31,973 bases of DNA from a virus: the IMG/VR virus record IMGVR_UViG_3300009314_000061, positions 1-31,973 of that record; one strand, given 5' to 3'. This document shows, in pieces, positions 16,811 through 25,071 of the stretch; position 1 is the stretch's first letter; each line of letters opens with the position of its first letter. A model generated the notes under the pieces. The model made no database searches. It was not told the origin of the DNA and saw nothing but the letters and a program-made list of their open reading frames with translations. The translations under genes were made by a program, and so were the position numbers.

Positions 16811-19263
16811 CAGAAGCCCTCCACGACGTCCAGAGCGACGTCCGGATCGGTGACGTAGACCTTGCTGCACCAGCAGGTCAGGATGCCGCTACGCGACGAG
16901 TGGCATTCGGGGTTCGGCACGACGAGCCGCGCTTCAGCCTCGCTGCCGACCACAGCGGGGTTGTCCGCCCCCGATGCCGTGTCCACGCACGCGGGGCAAG
17001 GCTCGTGCGGGCCATTCACGCCGATCTCCGGGTTGAGCGTGTACACCGCGATCTCGGCCTCCTCCTTGCGCGCCTGCTCCGCGCGGGCCGTGTCATAGAC
17101 GGTGTTGACGTCCTGAGCCACCCCGCGGGCCAGCACGCCTGGCGTCACGATGTTGAGCACACGCGTGCGGATCGCCTCGGCAGTCCACTCGGTCGTTGGC
17201 GTCGTCTGCAAGAACGAGGCGATGGCATCGTCGATCATCGCGAGGATGCGCTTGGCTGTGGTCGAGGCTGCGAGCGCAAGTTGCTCGGCGATCTTCTTGG
17301 GGTCACGGACGATCTCGTCGATCACGTTCTCGAGGCCCGACGGGTTGCCCTGCGCGGCGATGCCACGCCACTCGGCGAGGGCGGCTGCCATGTCCTCGCG
17401 GAACGCTGGATCGTCCTGGCGCTCGATCTCCTGCTTGACCTCGAGGCGCCCGACGTCCTGGACGTTGCGCAGCCCGCGCGACTCGATCTGTCGCAGCGCG
17501 ACGACCCCGGGCAGCGGCGTCTCGTCGATGGTCTTGGCGTCGCCGTCGGCGATGGCGTCGGACACCTTCTTGAGGAACGGATCGAGTACGGCGCGGCCGA
17601 TGGCGTCGTGGAGGTCGCGGCTGATTCGCTCGGTCGCGTCCTGGCGGTTGAAGCGCGAGGCGCGGGCGTCGAACCTCGACTCGGCCAGCAGGCGCACCCG
17701 CATCGCGGGCGTCGTGTTCGGCTGCGACGAGGCGGCAAGCGGCTCGTCCTGCTCGTCGCCGTCCTCGACCACCTCCTCGTCGTCGGCGTCTTCCTCGGCT
17801 TCCGGCTCCTCGTCGTGCCCCAGCGTGGCAGCCGTCAGCGCGGGCCAGTTGCGCTGCTCACGGAACAGGTCCCAGTCTTCCGGCTGCGTGGGCATGCCGG
17901 AGTTGACGAGGATCTGATAGACCTCGGCGTCGTCCTTGGTGCTCCCGTCCTCCTGGTCGCCCACGGTCACGCGCGGGTAGTGCTTCACGTCGGGCCAGTT
18001 GAGGTCGATCAGCTTGCGAACGACGGTGGTGTTGACGACGTCGGCGACGGTGCCGAGCCACGGGTTCAGGGTCGCCCGGAACTCGGACGCCTGCGTCTCG
18101 GCAAGGGAGTACGTCCCGACCTTCTGCGTCCCCTGCACGAGGGCCTGCGTTCCGCCGAGGATATGGATCTCCAGCGCGGCAGCGTTGTACAGGTCGAGAA
18201 TGTGTTGCGCCGAGGTGAACGACGCCTCCTTGATGTCCACGTCGATCCCGTGCGTCACCGCGAGCCACGCCTGCGAACCGCCCCGGTAGCGGGCGAGTTG
18301 CTGCTGGATGCTGCGCCAGTCCTCGGCGTGGCCCTGGCGGTCCTTGAACGACTCCTCGGTCTGCTTGGCGATCGGGACGCCGACGCCGAACCGCTCGGCC
18401 GCGATGACTCCGGTCCGCATGAGGGTCTGCCGTGCGCGCCAGAGGAAGTACGACGCTCGGTAGCGCCCGGTGCCCATCCAGTTGGACGACCCTCGCGATC
18501 CGTAGGTCCACAGGCACAGGTTCTCGGCGGGAATCAGGATCTCTTCGGGGTCGAGGTTGTCGGTGTCGTCGGTGCGGGGGTACTGGTAGATGCCGCCGAA
18601 CGCGCCGTCGGGCAGCTGGTGCCACCGCGAGACCGAGCGAGGAAGACGGACGGCGACGTCATCGAGCACGTGGTGGCCGATGTCGTAGCGGTCGGTCATC
18701 TCCCAGCGGGGGCGGCGACCGATCTCCTCGATGAGATCGTAGGTCGGCGTCTCGTCGCGAGCGTCGTAGCGGTAGATCGGCTCGGCCAGCGCGCAACCGT
18801 AGATGACGGCCATGGTCGCGTTGCCGACCGTATCCATCCACCGCGTCTTGCTCTCCTCGAACAGCATGCGCCGCACGAACTCCGCGTGCATGCGGCAGTC
18901 GGGATCGTCGGGATCCGCAGGCTTGACCGTCCAGTCGGCGTTCTGGGCGCGCTCGACCCACTCGTCTGCGCTGGCAGAGATCGCCGGGTCGGTGAGCATC
19001 TGTTCGGCGACGCCCGTGCGGGACGTGTCGCCGAGCCACAACTCCATGGTGAGGTCGGGATGGTTGCCGGGGTCGTTGGCGGTGAACACGCCGCCGGAGA
19101 GTTCGACGCCGCTCCAGCCGATTGGCTTCGGGGGCGCTGACCGCTTTCCCGCCTCGTCACCAGCAGCGCCGACGAGCCGCACGACGTCGGTGGAGGGCCT
19201 GCCCCTACGCGTGTGCGCGCGCTGGAGTACACGGGTGGTGCGACGAGGGAGCGTGGACGCCAT
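16810..19263 (-). CDS. Portal protein fused to a Mu F-like head domain
   Basis: The 817-residue product has two parts joined by a very acidic linker (about 485-515, PEAEEDADDEEVVEDGDEQD). The first part resembles Mu gp29-type (DUF935) portals, the channel for DNA and the connector to the tail. The second resembles Mu gpF minor head proteins: Arg/Glu-rich helices, then a Cys motif near the end (C756, C759, C787, C797, C799; PCPACVDTASG and PNPECHS...CWC). The usual arrangement is two separate genes; fusions are known. A weak GGTAGGCG precedes the ATG. The protein occupies the expected place between terminase block and protease. Confidence 0.85.
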   Translation of the reverse strand: MASTLPRRTTRVLQRAHTRRGRPSTDVVRLVGAAGDEAGKRSAPPKPIGWSGVELSGGVFTANDPGNHPDLTMELWLGDTSRTGVAEQMLTDPAISASADEWVERAQNADWTVKPADPDDPDCRMHAEFVRRMLFEESKTRWMDTVGNATMAVIYGCALAEPIYRYDARDETPTYDLIEEIGRRPRWEMTDRYDIGHHVLDDVAVRLPRSVSRWHQLPDGAFGGIYQYPRTDDTDNLDPEEILIPAENLCLWTYGSRGSSNWMGTGRYRASYFLWRARQTLMRTGVIAAERFGVGVPIAKQTEESFKDRQGHAEDWRSIQQQLARYRGGSQAWLAVTHGIDVDIKEASFTSAQHILDLYNAAALEIHILGGTQALVQGTQKVGTYSLAETQASEFRATLNPWLGTVADVVNTTVVRKLIDLNWPDVKHYPRVTVGDQEDGSTKDDAEVYQILVNSGMPTQPEDWDLFREQRNWPALTAATLGHDEEPEAEEDADDEEVVEDGDEQDEPLAASSQPNTTPAMRVRLLAESRFDARASRFNRQDATERISRDLHDAIGRAVLDPFLKKVSDAIADGDAKTIDETPLPGVVALRQIESRGLRNVQDVGRLEVKQEIERQDDPAFREDMAAALAEWRGIAAQGNPSGLENVIDEIVRDPKKIAEQLALAASTTAKRILAMIDDAIASFLQTTPTTEWTAEAIRTRVLNIVTPGVLARGVAQDVNTVYDTARAEQARKEEAEIAVYTLNPEIGVNGPHEPCPACVDTASGADNPAVVGSEAEARLVVPNPECHSSRSGILTCWCSKVYVTDPDVALDVVEGF

Positions 19264-19289
19264 CGCCTACCAAGATGTAGGCACGCAGG

Positions 19290-19319
19290 CGTATACGGCT
19301 AGGCGAATCGCACTTTGAA
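19290..19319 (-). promoter_or_regulatory. Possible minus-strand promoter for the head gene cluster
   Basis: Upstream of the portal gene the minus strand has TTCAAA (19319-19314), an 18-base spacer and TATACG (19295-19290). Each hexamer matches the sigma-70 consensus at four of six positions. It lies in the only sizeable divergent gap of the packaging-head region. Weak evidence; phage late promoters may use another sigma factor. Confidence 0.25.
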
Positions 19320-19325
19320 ACGGTA

Positions 19326-19334
19326 TGGTATGCT
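19326..19334 (+). promoter_or_regulatory. Possible extended -10 promoter for the plus-strand regulator gene
   Basis: The plus strand contains TGGTATGCT, an extended -10 form (TGn followed by TATGCT). Initiation would fall about 19341, inside the palindrome at 19339-19354. No good -35 lies at the standard distance, although TTGAAA is present at 19315-19320 (too close). Low confidence. Confidence 0.3.
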
Positions 19335-19338
19335 ATCT

Positions 19339-19354
19339 TGCAACGATCGTTGCA
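19339..19354. promoter_or_regulatory. 16-bp perfect palindrome, candidate operator
   Basis: The sequence TGCAACGATCGTTGCA is a perfect inverted repeat with no spacer. It lies directly before the ribosome site (AGGAGGG) of the plus-strand gene at 19367 and in the divergent gap to the portal gene. Its place next to a small basic, possibly DNA-binding gene suggests self-regulation and control of the divergent transcript. As RNA it could also fold and hide the ribosome site. Both readings are inference. Confidence 0.6.
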
Positions 19355-19366
19355 GGAGGGAGCCGA

Positions 19367-19582
19367 ATGGCACGCTGGACGAGCGCCACGACGTCGAAAG
19401 TGATGCGAGAACACATGGTCAGAGCTAGCGGGCTCGCAGGCAAAATCAAGGAATCGAAGGACGAACGCGCGATCGTCGCAGAGCCGTCACGGGAAGCTGT
19501 CGTGCGGGTGGCGCTGGAGCGTGGGCTGCAGTCGCTAGAGAAGGAGTACGGCGTCCCGGTGGCGGGAGGTGTCAGCGGCTAA
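19367..19582 (+). CDS. Small plus-strand protein, candidate DNA-binding regulator
   Basis: The 71-residue product starts at an ATG with AGGAGGG six bases upstream. It is basic at the N-terminus (MARWTSATTSKVMREHMVRA) and has a C-terminal helix SREAVVRVALERGLQSLEKE that resembles the second helix of ribbon-helix-helix proteins; this similarity is only suggestive. It runs against all neighbours except the sigma gene. Its stop overlaps the stop of the convergent lipoprotein gene by four bases (19579-19582). A palindrome covers its leader. A small repressor or antitoxin-like factor is a reasonable hypothesis. Confidence 0.65.
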   Translation: MARWTSATTSKVMREHMVRASGLAGKIKESKDERAIVAEPSREAVVRVALERGLQSLEKEYGVPVAGGVSG

Positions 19583-19899
19583 TCCACCGGCATCGGCTGC
19601 GCCGCCCCGTCCTCGCAATCCCCGCTCCACGACCACTTCCCGCACGCGTCCCGCGCTTCTGCCAGCGTCCCCGGTCCCATCGTCTCGGTAGCCGACCACC
19701 ACATCTCGTAGCACTGCGCCAGGTACTCGTCGGCGTCGCAGTTGTAGGCGTTCGTCAGGTCGCCGGGGTTCGCCCAGCAGAGTGCTACGCGGTCGCACTC
19801 CAGCATGTAGTCGGCGTGGAGCTGGCAAGCCCGCTCGCATGTGTCGTAGGTGCAGGCGAGGAACGGCAGGCAAACGAGACAGATCAGCAGGTAGCGCAT
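19579..19899 (-). CDS. Cysteine-rich secreted or lipoprotein-like protein
   Basis: The 106-residue product has an N-terminal signal (MRYLLICLVCLPFLACTYD). The FLAC sequence could be a lipobox, although Phe at -3 is not canonical, so cleavage by signal peptidase II is uncertain. The mature part has many cysteines (TYDTCERACQ, ECDRVALCW, YNCDADEYLAQCYE, DACGKWSWSGDC), which suggests disulphides outside the cytoplasm. GGAGGGAACCC precedes the ATG. It sits between terminase and portal blocks with two membrane proteins. A prophage surface protein or lysis accessory is possible; the family is not recognised. Confidence 0.72.
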   Translation of the reverse strand: MRYLLICLVCLPFLACTYDTCERACQLHADYMLECDRVALCWANPGDLTNAYNCDADEYLAQCYEMWWSATETMGPGTLAEARDACGKWSWSGDCEDGAAQPMPVD

Positions 19900-19938
19900 G
19901 GGTTCCCTCCTGTCGTAGGATACCGCGGGCGCGAGGGG

Positions 19939-20331
19939 TTATTCCCGGACCTGATAGCCGAACGCCGACAGCCGGTGCAGCGCGACCTCCATGTCCTCGG
20001 CCACCGTGTACCCCGCGCCCCCCATGGAAAGGAAGCACATCGGTTTGTCGTCGGGGATCACATCACTCTTGGCCGTCGTCACGGCGAACACGTTGGACGC
20101 GCGGACGTAGATCGGACGCGTCTCGTAGGTATCCTCGCCATCCTCGTCGTCGGCCTTGACGATGTTGTAGGCGTCGAACCTGATCATGTCGATCGGGCGC
20201 TGCGCCCTCGCGTCGGCGTTCATCTGCTCCAGCCGCTTGTAGTTCTTGGCGCCCATGACGAGAAGCGCGATGAACAGCAGGATCGAGTTGACGCCGACGG
20301 CGACTGAAACGGCCACGATGAGTTCGGACAT
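19939..20331 (-). CDS. Membrane-anchored protein with small C-terminal domain
   Basis: The 130-residue product has one N-terminal transmembrane helix (about 4-27, VAVSVAVGVNSILLFIALLV) followed by a basic stretch (AKNYKRL), so the remainder is probably cytoplasmic. The C-terminal region has strand-like RPIYVRASNVFAV and a CFLSMGGAGYTVAED segment ending in a helix, recalling short FlbD-like or phage-conserved domains. AGGAGGAACC precedes the ATG. Function is not recognised. Confidence 0.7.
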   Translation of the reverse strand: MSELIVAVSVAVGVNSILLFIALLVMGAKNYKRLEQMNADARAQRPIDMIRFDAYNIVKADDEDGEDTYETRPIYVRASNVFAVTTAKSDVIPDDKPMCFLSMGGAGYTVAEDMEVALHRLSAFGYQVRE

Positions 20332-20367
20332 GGTTCCTCCTGGTTGCGTTACGTGCGTGGGCGGTGG

Positions 20368-20634
20368 CTATTCCGTGTCCAGGGCATCGACTGCGCGCTG
20401 GATCTGTCTACGCTGGCGCCGTTCGCTCAGCGTCGCTAGCACATTCCCGGTGAACAGCAGGTAGAACGGGACGCAGATCACCGCGGAGATAATCGCTCCT
20501 GCCGTACACCCACGCCCTAGAATCCACTCCGCGCCCATCTCCGGGCGCACGAGCCACAGCAGCCCGGACAGGATGCAGCTCCACGTGAAGAGGTGCGCGA
20601 GCGTTACCAGCGTCATCTTGAAGATCCACTCCAT
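20368..20634 (-). CDS. Two-helix membrane protein
   Basis: The 88-residue product has two hydrophobic segments (about 7-28 and 42-66), then a strongly basic segment (SERRQRRQIQRAV) and an acidic end. AGGAGGGAAC before the ATG overlaps the stop of the terminase gene. Holin-like topology is possible but it is far from the amidase; another membrane role near packaging genes is equally likely. Confidence 0.68.
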   Translation of the reverse strand: MEWIFKMTLVTLAHLFTWSCILSGLLWLVRPEMGAEWILGRGCTAGAIISAVICVPFYLLFTGNVLATLSERRQRRQIQRAVDALDTE

Positions 20635-20642
20635 GTTCCCTC

Positions 20643-22232
20643 CTAGTACCCCCGCTCCGCCCAGCCGCCCATCGCGTCGGCGCCGAAGTCGCCCATGGAC
20701 TCGCCGAGTCCCTCGGCTGTAGCGCCGGCCTCGGCGACCTCTGACCAGCCGCCGTCGACGACCTGCGCCACGGGGTGATACCGCACGGCCAGGTAGCGGA
20801 AGGCGTCGGACGGATGCGAGAGGTGGTCGACCTTCGCGCTGCGATCCGGCTCGTCGGTGCCGGTCTTGATGGTCTGGTTTTCCAGCGCCGCATGAATCCC
20901 GCTGACTGGATGACCGTCGCTGCCGGTGCCGTAGCGCTTGCCCACGAGGGAGTGCGCGACGAAGAAGCGCCGATCACCGTCGGCGGAGCACAGCCACGCT
21001 CGGCCGCGCTCGCAGCCGTAGGTGATGAGGCGATGCTCGGGGCGATACGGGTTCCAGAACTTGGGGTTCACCCCGCGGTCGGCAAGGAAGTTCTGCAGGT
21101 GCACGCGGTCGCTGATGCCGCTGGTCTCGCGCTGCTTCGCCGCCGGGTCGTGAATGACGGCGGATAGGTTGCGGATCCAGTGACGCCGGCACAGATGGTC
21201 GGCGAAGGTGTCGCGGGTGACGTCGGCGATGGCGATCTCGTCGAACGCGCACCACCGATCGCTGCCGGACTCGATCTCTTGGATGGCCAGCGCGTAGGGG
21301 CGATGAAAACCGGGATCGTAGCCGAGCACGACGGGCCGATCAGGCGAGTACTCGTAGTCGATGCGGCTGGACTCGTCGTAGGTGGGGTAGACGCGGCCCT
21401 CGAGCAGCACGAGCTCGCCGTCGAGGATCGCCTTGGCCATCTGTGGCGACGTGCCGCTGGCGAGCTGCTGGATGTACCCCGGCGGCAGATTGGCGGCGTT
21501 GAGGCGTGTGGGCATCATGATGCGAGCGCGGCCGTAGCTGTATGGGTCCTTCCACGTGCCCTTCTCGACGTAGACCTTGTAGGGATCGCAGTCCTGGTAT
21601 CGCTCCTTGATCGCAGCCAAGGACCGCCCCGGCTGCGGCGTGGCAAAGTGCACCAGGGCGCGGAACGGGAAGCCCGTCTGTCGATAGCGGTGGCGGACGC
21701 GTTCGAAGCCAGAGGGCAGCCACAACGGCGTCTCGTCGCAGAAGATACCGAGGTAGGAGCCGCCCTCGATCGACTGGCAGCCGTTGTGCCCCGTGGCCTG
21801 CGTCAGCGTGCACCACGGCAACTCGTAGAGCTTGTCCTCTCGGCTGTAGGACTCCACCAGCGGATTGCGCTTGGCTCCGTAGATGCTCCAGAACGGCCCG
21901 TCGTGCCCCGTCGCGTAGTTGAACACGGCCTCGAACGTCGGCATGGTCACCGTGCGCAGCTGCGAGCCGTCGCTGGACACGATAGCGAACCTCGCGCGGG
22001 TCAGGCGCTTGCCGTCCCAAAACTCGTAGGCGAGCATCATCGCCTTCCACAGCGTCCACGCGAGGGCCTGGGTCTTGCCCGATCCGAAGCCGCCGAACAC
22101 GAACAGTTCATCGATCGACTGCGAAAAGGCCGCGTCGAGAATCCATGCCTGTACTGGGTTGGGCGTCACGCTGCGCCCGTCGGTGGTGTAGTGCGTGATG
22201 CCGTCGGCGACGATGGTGTCCGACTTATCCAT
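20643..22232 (-). CDS. terL: Terminase large subunit
   Basis: The 529-residue product is the ATP-driven DNA packaging motor with a headful or cos cutting nuclease. Walker A is GGFGSGKT at 47-54. Walker B is IFCDE at 163-167 (Asp166, Glu167). A coupling-type motif HFATPQPG follows at 195-202. The RNase H-like nuclease domain includes GYDPG with Asp306, HDPA with Asp362, and SHPSDAFRYLAV with Asp476 near the C-terminus. Length is typical. The ATG overlaps the upstream small-subunit-like gene by eight bases. Confidence 0.94.
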   Translation of the reverse strand: MDKSDTIVADGITHYTTDGRSVTPNPVQAWILDAAFSQSIDELFVFGGFGSGKTQALAWTLWKAMMLAYEFWDGKRLTRARFAIVSSDGSQLRTVTMPTFEAVFNYATGHDGPFWSIYGAKRNPLVESYSREDKLYELPWCTLTQATGHNGCQSIEGGSYLGIFCDETPLWLPSGFERVRHRYRQTGFPFRALVHFATPQPGRSLAAIKERYQDCDPYKVYVEKGTWKDPYSYGRARIMMPTRLNAANLPPGYIQQLASGTSPQMAKAILDGELVLLEGRVYPTYDESSRIDYEYSPDRPVVLGYDPGFHRPYALAIQEIESGSDRWCAFDEIAIADVTRDTFADHLCRRHWIRNLSAVIHDPAAKQRETSGISDRVHLQNFLADRGVNPKFWNPYRPEHRLITYGCERGRAWLCSADGDRRFFVAHSLVGKRYGTGSDGHPVSGIHAALENQTIKTGTDEPDRSAKVDHLSHPSDAFRYLAVRYHPVAQVVDGGWSEVAEAGATAEGLGESMGDFGADAMGGWAERGY

Positions 22233-22758
22233 CGGGCTCGCTGACGTCGTCGGGGTCGCCCTCGATCTCTGGCGCCGGCGGTGGCGTATCGAGGATGCGT
22301 CCCGAGATGTTGTTGACCGTGAGAATCACCGTCTTGCCCGCAGCACCCATGGCACCCGACTGGATCTCCATCGCGAGACGGACGGCTGCGAGTTCGTCAC
22401 GGGTATTGAGCTTGCCGTCGCTGAGCTTGGTGGCGATGCGCCGAAGACCCTCGACCGCGATGAACGACGACACCTCGTTGATAGCCTTCCATCGCTTTGC
22501 CTTGTCCTTGTTGAGCAGCATGAGCCGCTCGCGGGCCTTGCGCATCCGGCGGAAGTGTTCCTCTTGTGGTCGCTCCCTCCATCGTTTGTGAATGTCCCGG
22601 CTGTTCCACCGGGCGCCCTTCATCTCGCGATTGAGGCGGTGCAGCACCGCTTTGAAAGTGTCCTTGTTGACGCAGCCGGAGCGCGCGCCCTGCTCGGCTA
22701 CCAGGTCGAAGGCGATGTCGTACTGCGCCTCGGTGGGAGCCTCGCGCTTGTCGGCCAT
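22225..22758 (-). CDS. Terminase small subunit-like protein
   Basis: The 177-residue product sits directly before the large terminase and overlaps it by eight bases, the classic small-subunit position. It is helical and basic in the centre (NREMKGARWNSRDIHKRWRER, KARERLMLLNKDKAKRW), consistent with DNA binding, and ends in a flexible acidic Pro-rich tail. The N-terminal segment (about 1-50) may be a helix-turn-helix. GAGGTAGACC precedes the ATG. I did not see a signature beyond this. Confidence 0.72.
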   Translation of the reverse strand: MADKREAPTEAQYDIAFDLVAEQGARSGCVNKDTFKAVLHRLNREMKGARWNSRDIHKRWRERPQEEHFRRMRKARERLMLLNKDKAKRWKAINEVSSFIAVEGLRRIATKLSDGKLNTRDELAAVRLAMEIQSGAMGAAGKTVILTVNNISGRILDTPPPAPEIEGDPDDVSEPDG

Positions 22759-22761
22759 GGT

Positions 22762-22971
22762 CTACCTCGGCCAGATCCGCTTTCCGTCCATGTCCACGAG
22801 TCGCACGCCCTCGGCGATCAACTGGCGATCCTCGATCAGGTCGTTGGCGTTGATGCGGTCCACGACGGCGAGCACCTTGCGGTCGTTGGGCACGCGGTAC
22901 TTGTCGCCCCGGACGTGGACGGTCACGCCCTTGTCAACCAGTCCTGTGGTCTTCTTGGTCTTTCTCGGCAT
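22762..22971 (-). CDS. Small conserved-looking hypothetical protein
   Basis: The 69-residue product starts at an ATG with AGGAGG nine bases upstream, the ribosome site lying in the end of the DUF115-like gene, with which it overlaps by 38 bases. It begins very basic (MPRKTKKTTG) and has VTVHVRGDKYRVPNDRKVLA and a C-terminal AEGVRLVDMDGKRIWPR. The fold is probably a small beta structure. It lies between the DUF115-like gene and the terminase; no function can be assigned. Confidence 0.65.
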   Translation of the reverse strand: MPRKTKKTTGLVDKGVTVHVRGDKYRVPNDRKVLAVVDRINANDLIEDRQLIAEGVRLVDMDGKRIWPR

Positions 22972-24502
22972 CGGATTCGATCCTCCTCATGGCGTCCTCG
23001 AACAGCGGGACGCCGAACTCCGCGGCGTGGCCCACCACCTCGGCGGTCATCGCCAGCTTCTCCAGCGCCCCCATCATCGTACCCTCCGGCAGCGCCTGGT
23101 CGTAGATCGCGTCGATGACCTGCTGCTGGTAGGTGGCGGTGAACATCGCCGCCGGCTGCAGCGCCTCACGCATCCTCGTGTCCCAGGTGGTGATGCGGCG
23201 CACCTCCCACGCTCGGCGCGGACTGCGGGCGACGGCATGGCGAATCTTGGAGGCGTACTTCGACGCCTTGCGCAGCGCGTCGCGGTGGTCGCGGGCCATA
23301 TCGTGCAGGGCGGCGCGTTGGTCTTCGACGTCGAGGGCGTCCACCACGGCGCCGAGTCGTTCCCCGACGTCCACGGGTGCGGTACTGAGCGGATCGAGTT
23401 CGGCACGGACCTGGGTTCCCAACTTCGACACGCCACCGTCGAGCACCACGGAGAGTTCGGCGTGGACGCAGTTGTCGATGTAGCAGCCGCCCTCGGTGGC
23501 GTTGATGATCTGGCCCTCCATCTCGGCGGCCCGCTTGCCGATCCATTCGCGGACCCATGTGAACGAGGGCGTTGCGCGGACCCTCCCGCCGTAGTAGCCG
23601 GGCACATGCTTGACCTCGCCGATGCGCGAGAGCACTGCCTTTCCGCTGGCCTCTACGCTCTTGGCCTTGTCCGACAGTCCGACAACCTGCGCGCCCTTCT
23701 CCCGCTGGTTGCGCTCGTTGTAGAGGCGCTGGATCGCGGCGTTGGCGTGGGGATCGCCATGCTTGGCAAGCTCCCACAGGGTACGCAGCCGCCCGTCCTC
23801 GTCGCGGACCTGCTCATCGGTCGGCTTCGGGATCGCCTCCAGCCGCGCCGCGCCGTCGGCGGTCCCGCTGGCGTAGTACCGGCCGCCCTCGAAGCTGAGA
23901 TCCTGGCCGACGAGCACGATCGGGCTGCACCCCATCTTGCGGGCGAGGGATAGCGACGTGGTGGCGACGCTGCACGACGTGTCGAGCCACATGGACTCGC
24001 CTTCGGGCAGCGCGTTGTAGATCCACGACTCGATCATCTGGTTGCCGCTGAAGGGGAACACGCGGCGCCATGGCCTGTTGAACAACTCCGGGTTGCAGGT
24101 CGCGCCGACGACGAAGGCTTCCAGCTGGCTCACGTCGTAGCCGTCGTAGTGGTAGACCAGGTCGAGGGGATCGAGGGCGACGGCGATGTCGGGGACGATG
24201 CCGTGGTCCCGTAGCTTGTGGAGGGTGCGCCCGTAGGAGATGAGCACCGCCCGGCCCTTGAGCTCGCGGACGCGCTCGATGTTGCGGGGCAGGCTCGGGC
24301 CGGGTGAGAGGATGACCGCAGGCACGCCTTCGAAGGCACCATCGAGCTTCGCCACGGACGGCCACCGCGCGACGTGGTGGAGGTTGCAGCAGCCCTGGCG
24401 CGTCCACACCTCGGCGAACCCGTAGACCGTGGACTGCATCGAATGGGCGCGCTCGGCGATGGGGTCGAGCTGTTGAGGCGGTGGCGGGAGGGGGAGGGTC
24501 AT
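22934..24502 (-). CDS. DUF115 / MptE-like and motility accessory factor-like protein
   Basis: The 522-residue product carries the blocks of the DUF115 family, which includes archaeal 6-hydroxymethylpterin pyrophosphokinase (MptE) and the bacterial Maf flagellin-modification proteins. The blocks are PAVILSPGPSLPRNIERV (61-78), GIVPD (101-105), ALD (109-111), SVATTSLSLARKMGCSP (178-194) and IVLVGQDLSFEGG with RYYASGT (195-214). Family members handle nucleotide or nucleotide-sugar substrates. The remaining 300 residues are helical and contain no recognised domain. It overlaps the previous gene as ATGA and precedes the terminase genes. Actual substrate is unknown. Confidence 0.8.
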   Translation of the reverse strand: MTLPLPPPPQQLDPIAERAHSMQSTVYGFAEVWTRQGCCNLHHVARWPSVAKLDGAFEGVPAVILSPGPSLPRNIERVRELKGRAVLISYGRTLHKLRDHGIVPDIAVALDPLDLVYHYDGYDVSQLEAFVVGATCNPELFNRPWRRVFPFSGNQMIESWIYNALPEGESMWLDTSCSVATTSLSLARKMGCSPIVLVGQDLSFEGGRYYASGTADGAARLEAIPKPTDEQVRDEDGRLRTLWELAKHGDPHANAAIQRLYNERNQREKGAQVVGLSDKAKSVEASGKAVLSRIGEVKHVPGYYGGRVRATPSFTWVREWIGKRAAEMEGQIINATEGGCYIDNCVHAELSVVLDGGVSKLGTQVRAELDPLSTAPVDVGERLGAVVDALDVEDQRAALHDMARDHRDALRKASKYASKIRHAVARSPRRAWEVRRITTWDTRMREALQPAAMFTATYQQQVIDAIYDQALPEGTMMGALEKLAMTAEVVGHAAEFGVPLFEDAMRRIESDAEKDQEDHRTG

Positions 24503-25071
24503 TCGTCCCCCGCTGCTTCATCGACCGCCCCCTCCACGCACTCTCTCGCCTGCGCGATGGCGTCTGCCTTCGCCGTCGCGCCATCGCCATGGAACGCGGT
24601 GCCGTGCAGCCCGTAGTACGGCGTCAGCGGGGGCGCCACGAGCGTCACGGTGCACGCATCTTCGGCCTCCTCGACGAAGAGCCCCAGCAGCGGCTCGCCC
24701 CACACCGTCAGCGCGGGATTGCCGTTGCCGTCCTCCACGACGGGCGTGCACGGGACGGAGTGGAGCGCCGCGAGACGGTGGTTCTCGGCGTCGATGTTGT
24801 CGAGTTCCTTTTCGAAGTCCTCGATCGGCATCTCCTGGCCCGTGAGCAGCCATCCCGTCAGCGCGATCCGGAAACGCTCCTGCATCACGAGCGAGATCTG
24901 GAGCGCCCGCACCTCGCGGACAAGGGCGGCGACCACGGGATGATGGCGAATCTCAGGATCGACGACGTCCAGGACGCGCCGCTTGAAGATGCCATCCCGC
25001 ACGTCCTGTTCGACAGCCTGGCGGGGATCTCGGCTCATCGGCACGACGATGGGCGACGGCTTGTCAGGCAT
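24499..25071 (-). CDS. Hypothetical protein, possible paralogue of the next upstream gene
   Basis: The 190-residue product is helical in its first 100 residues (RHHPVVAALVREVRALQIS; MPIEDFEKELDNIDAEN), then has strand-like segments and ends LHGTAFHGDGATAKADAI...ECVEGAVDEA. The C-terminus resembles LHGREFEGATAIEAVQAAKDFV of the upstream 160-residue protein, which suggests a common domain. It overlaps that gene by eight bases and the DUF115-like gene as ATGA. Family unknown. Confidence 0.68.
   Translation of the reverse strand: MPDKPSPIVVPMSRDPRQAVEQDVRDGIFKRRVLDVVDPEIRHHPVVAALVREVRALQISLVMQERFRIALTGWLLTGQEMPIEDFEKELDNIDAENHRLAALHSVPCTPVVEDGNGNPALTVWGEPLLGLFVEEAEDACTVTLVAPPLTPYYGLHGTAFHGDGATAKADAIAQARECVEGAVDEAAGDE

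Noticed and set aside
16900-19140. 746-codon plus-strand frame opposite the portal gene
   Set aside because: Same shadow composition; the minus strand has motifs, start context and operon order.
22592-23953. Plus-strand frame opposite the DUF115-like gene
   Set aside because: Crosses the strand of several well-supported genes and has no recognisable domain.
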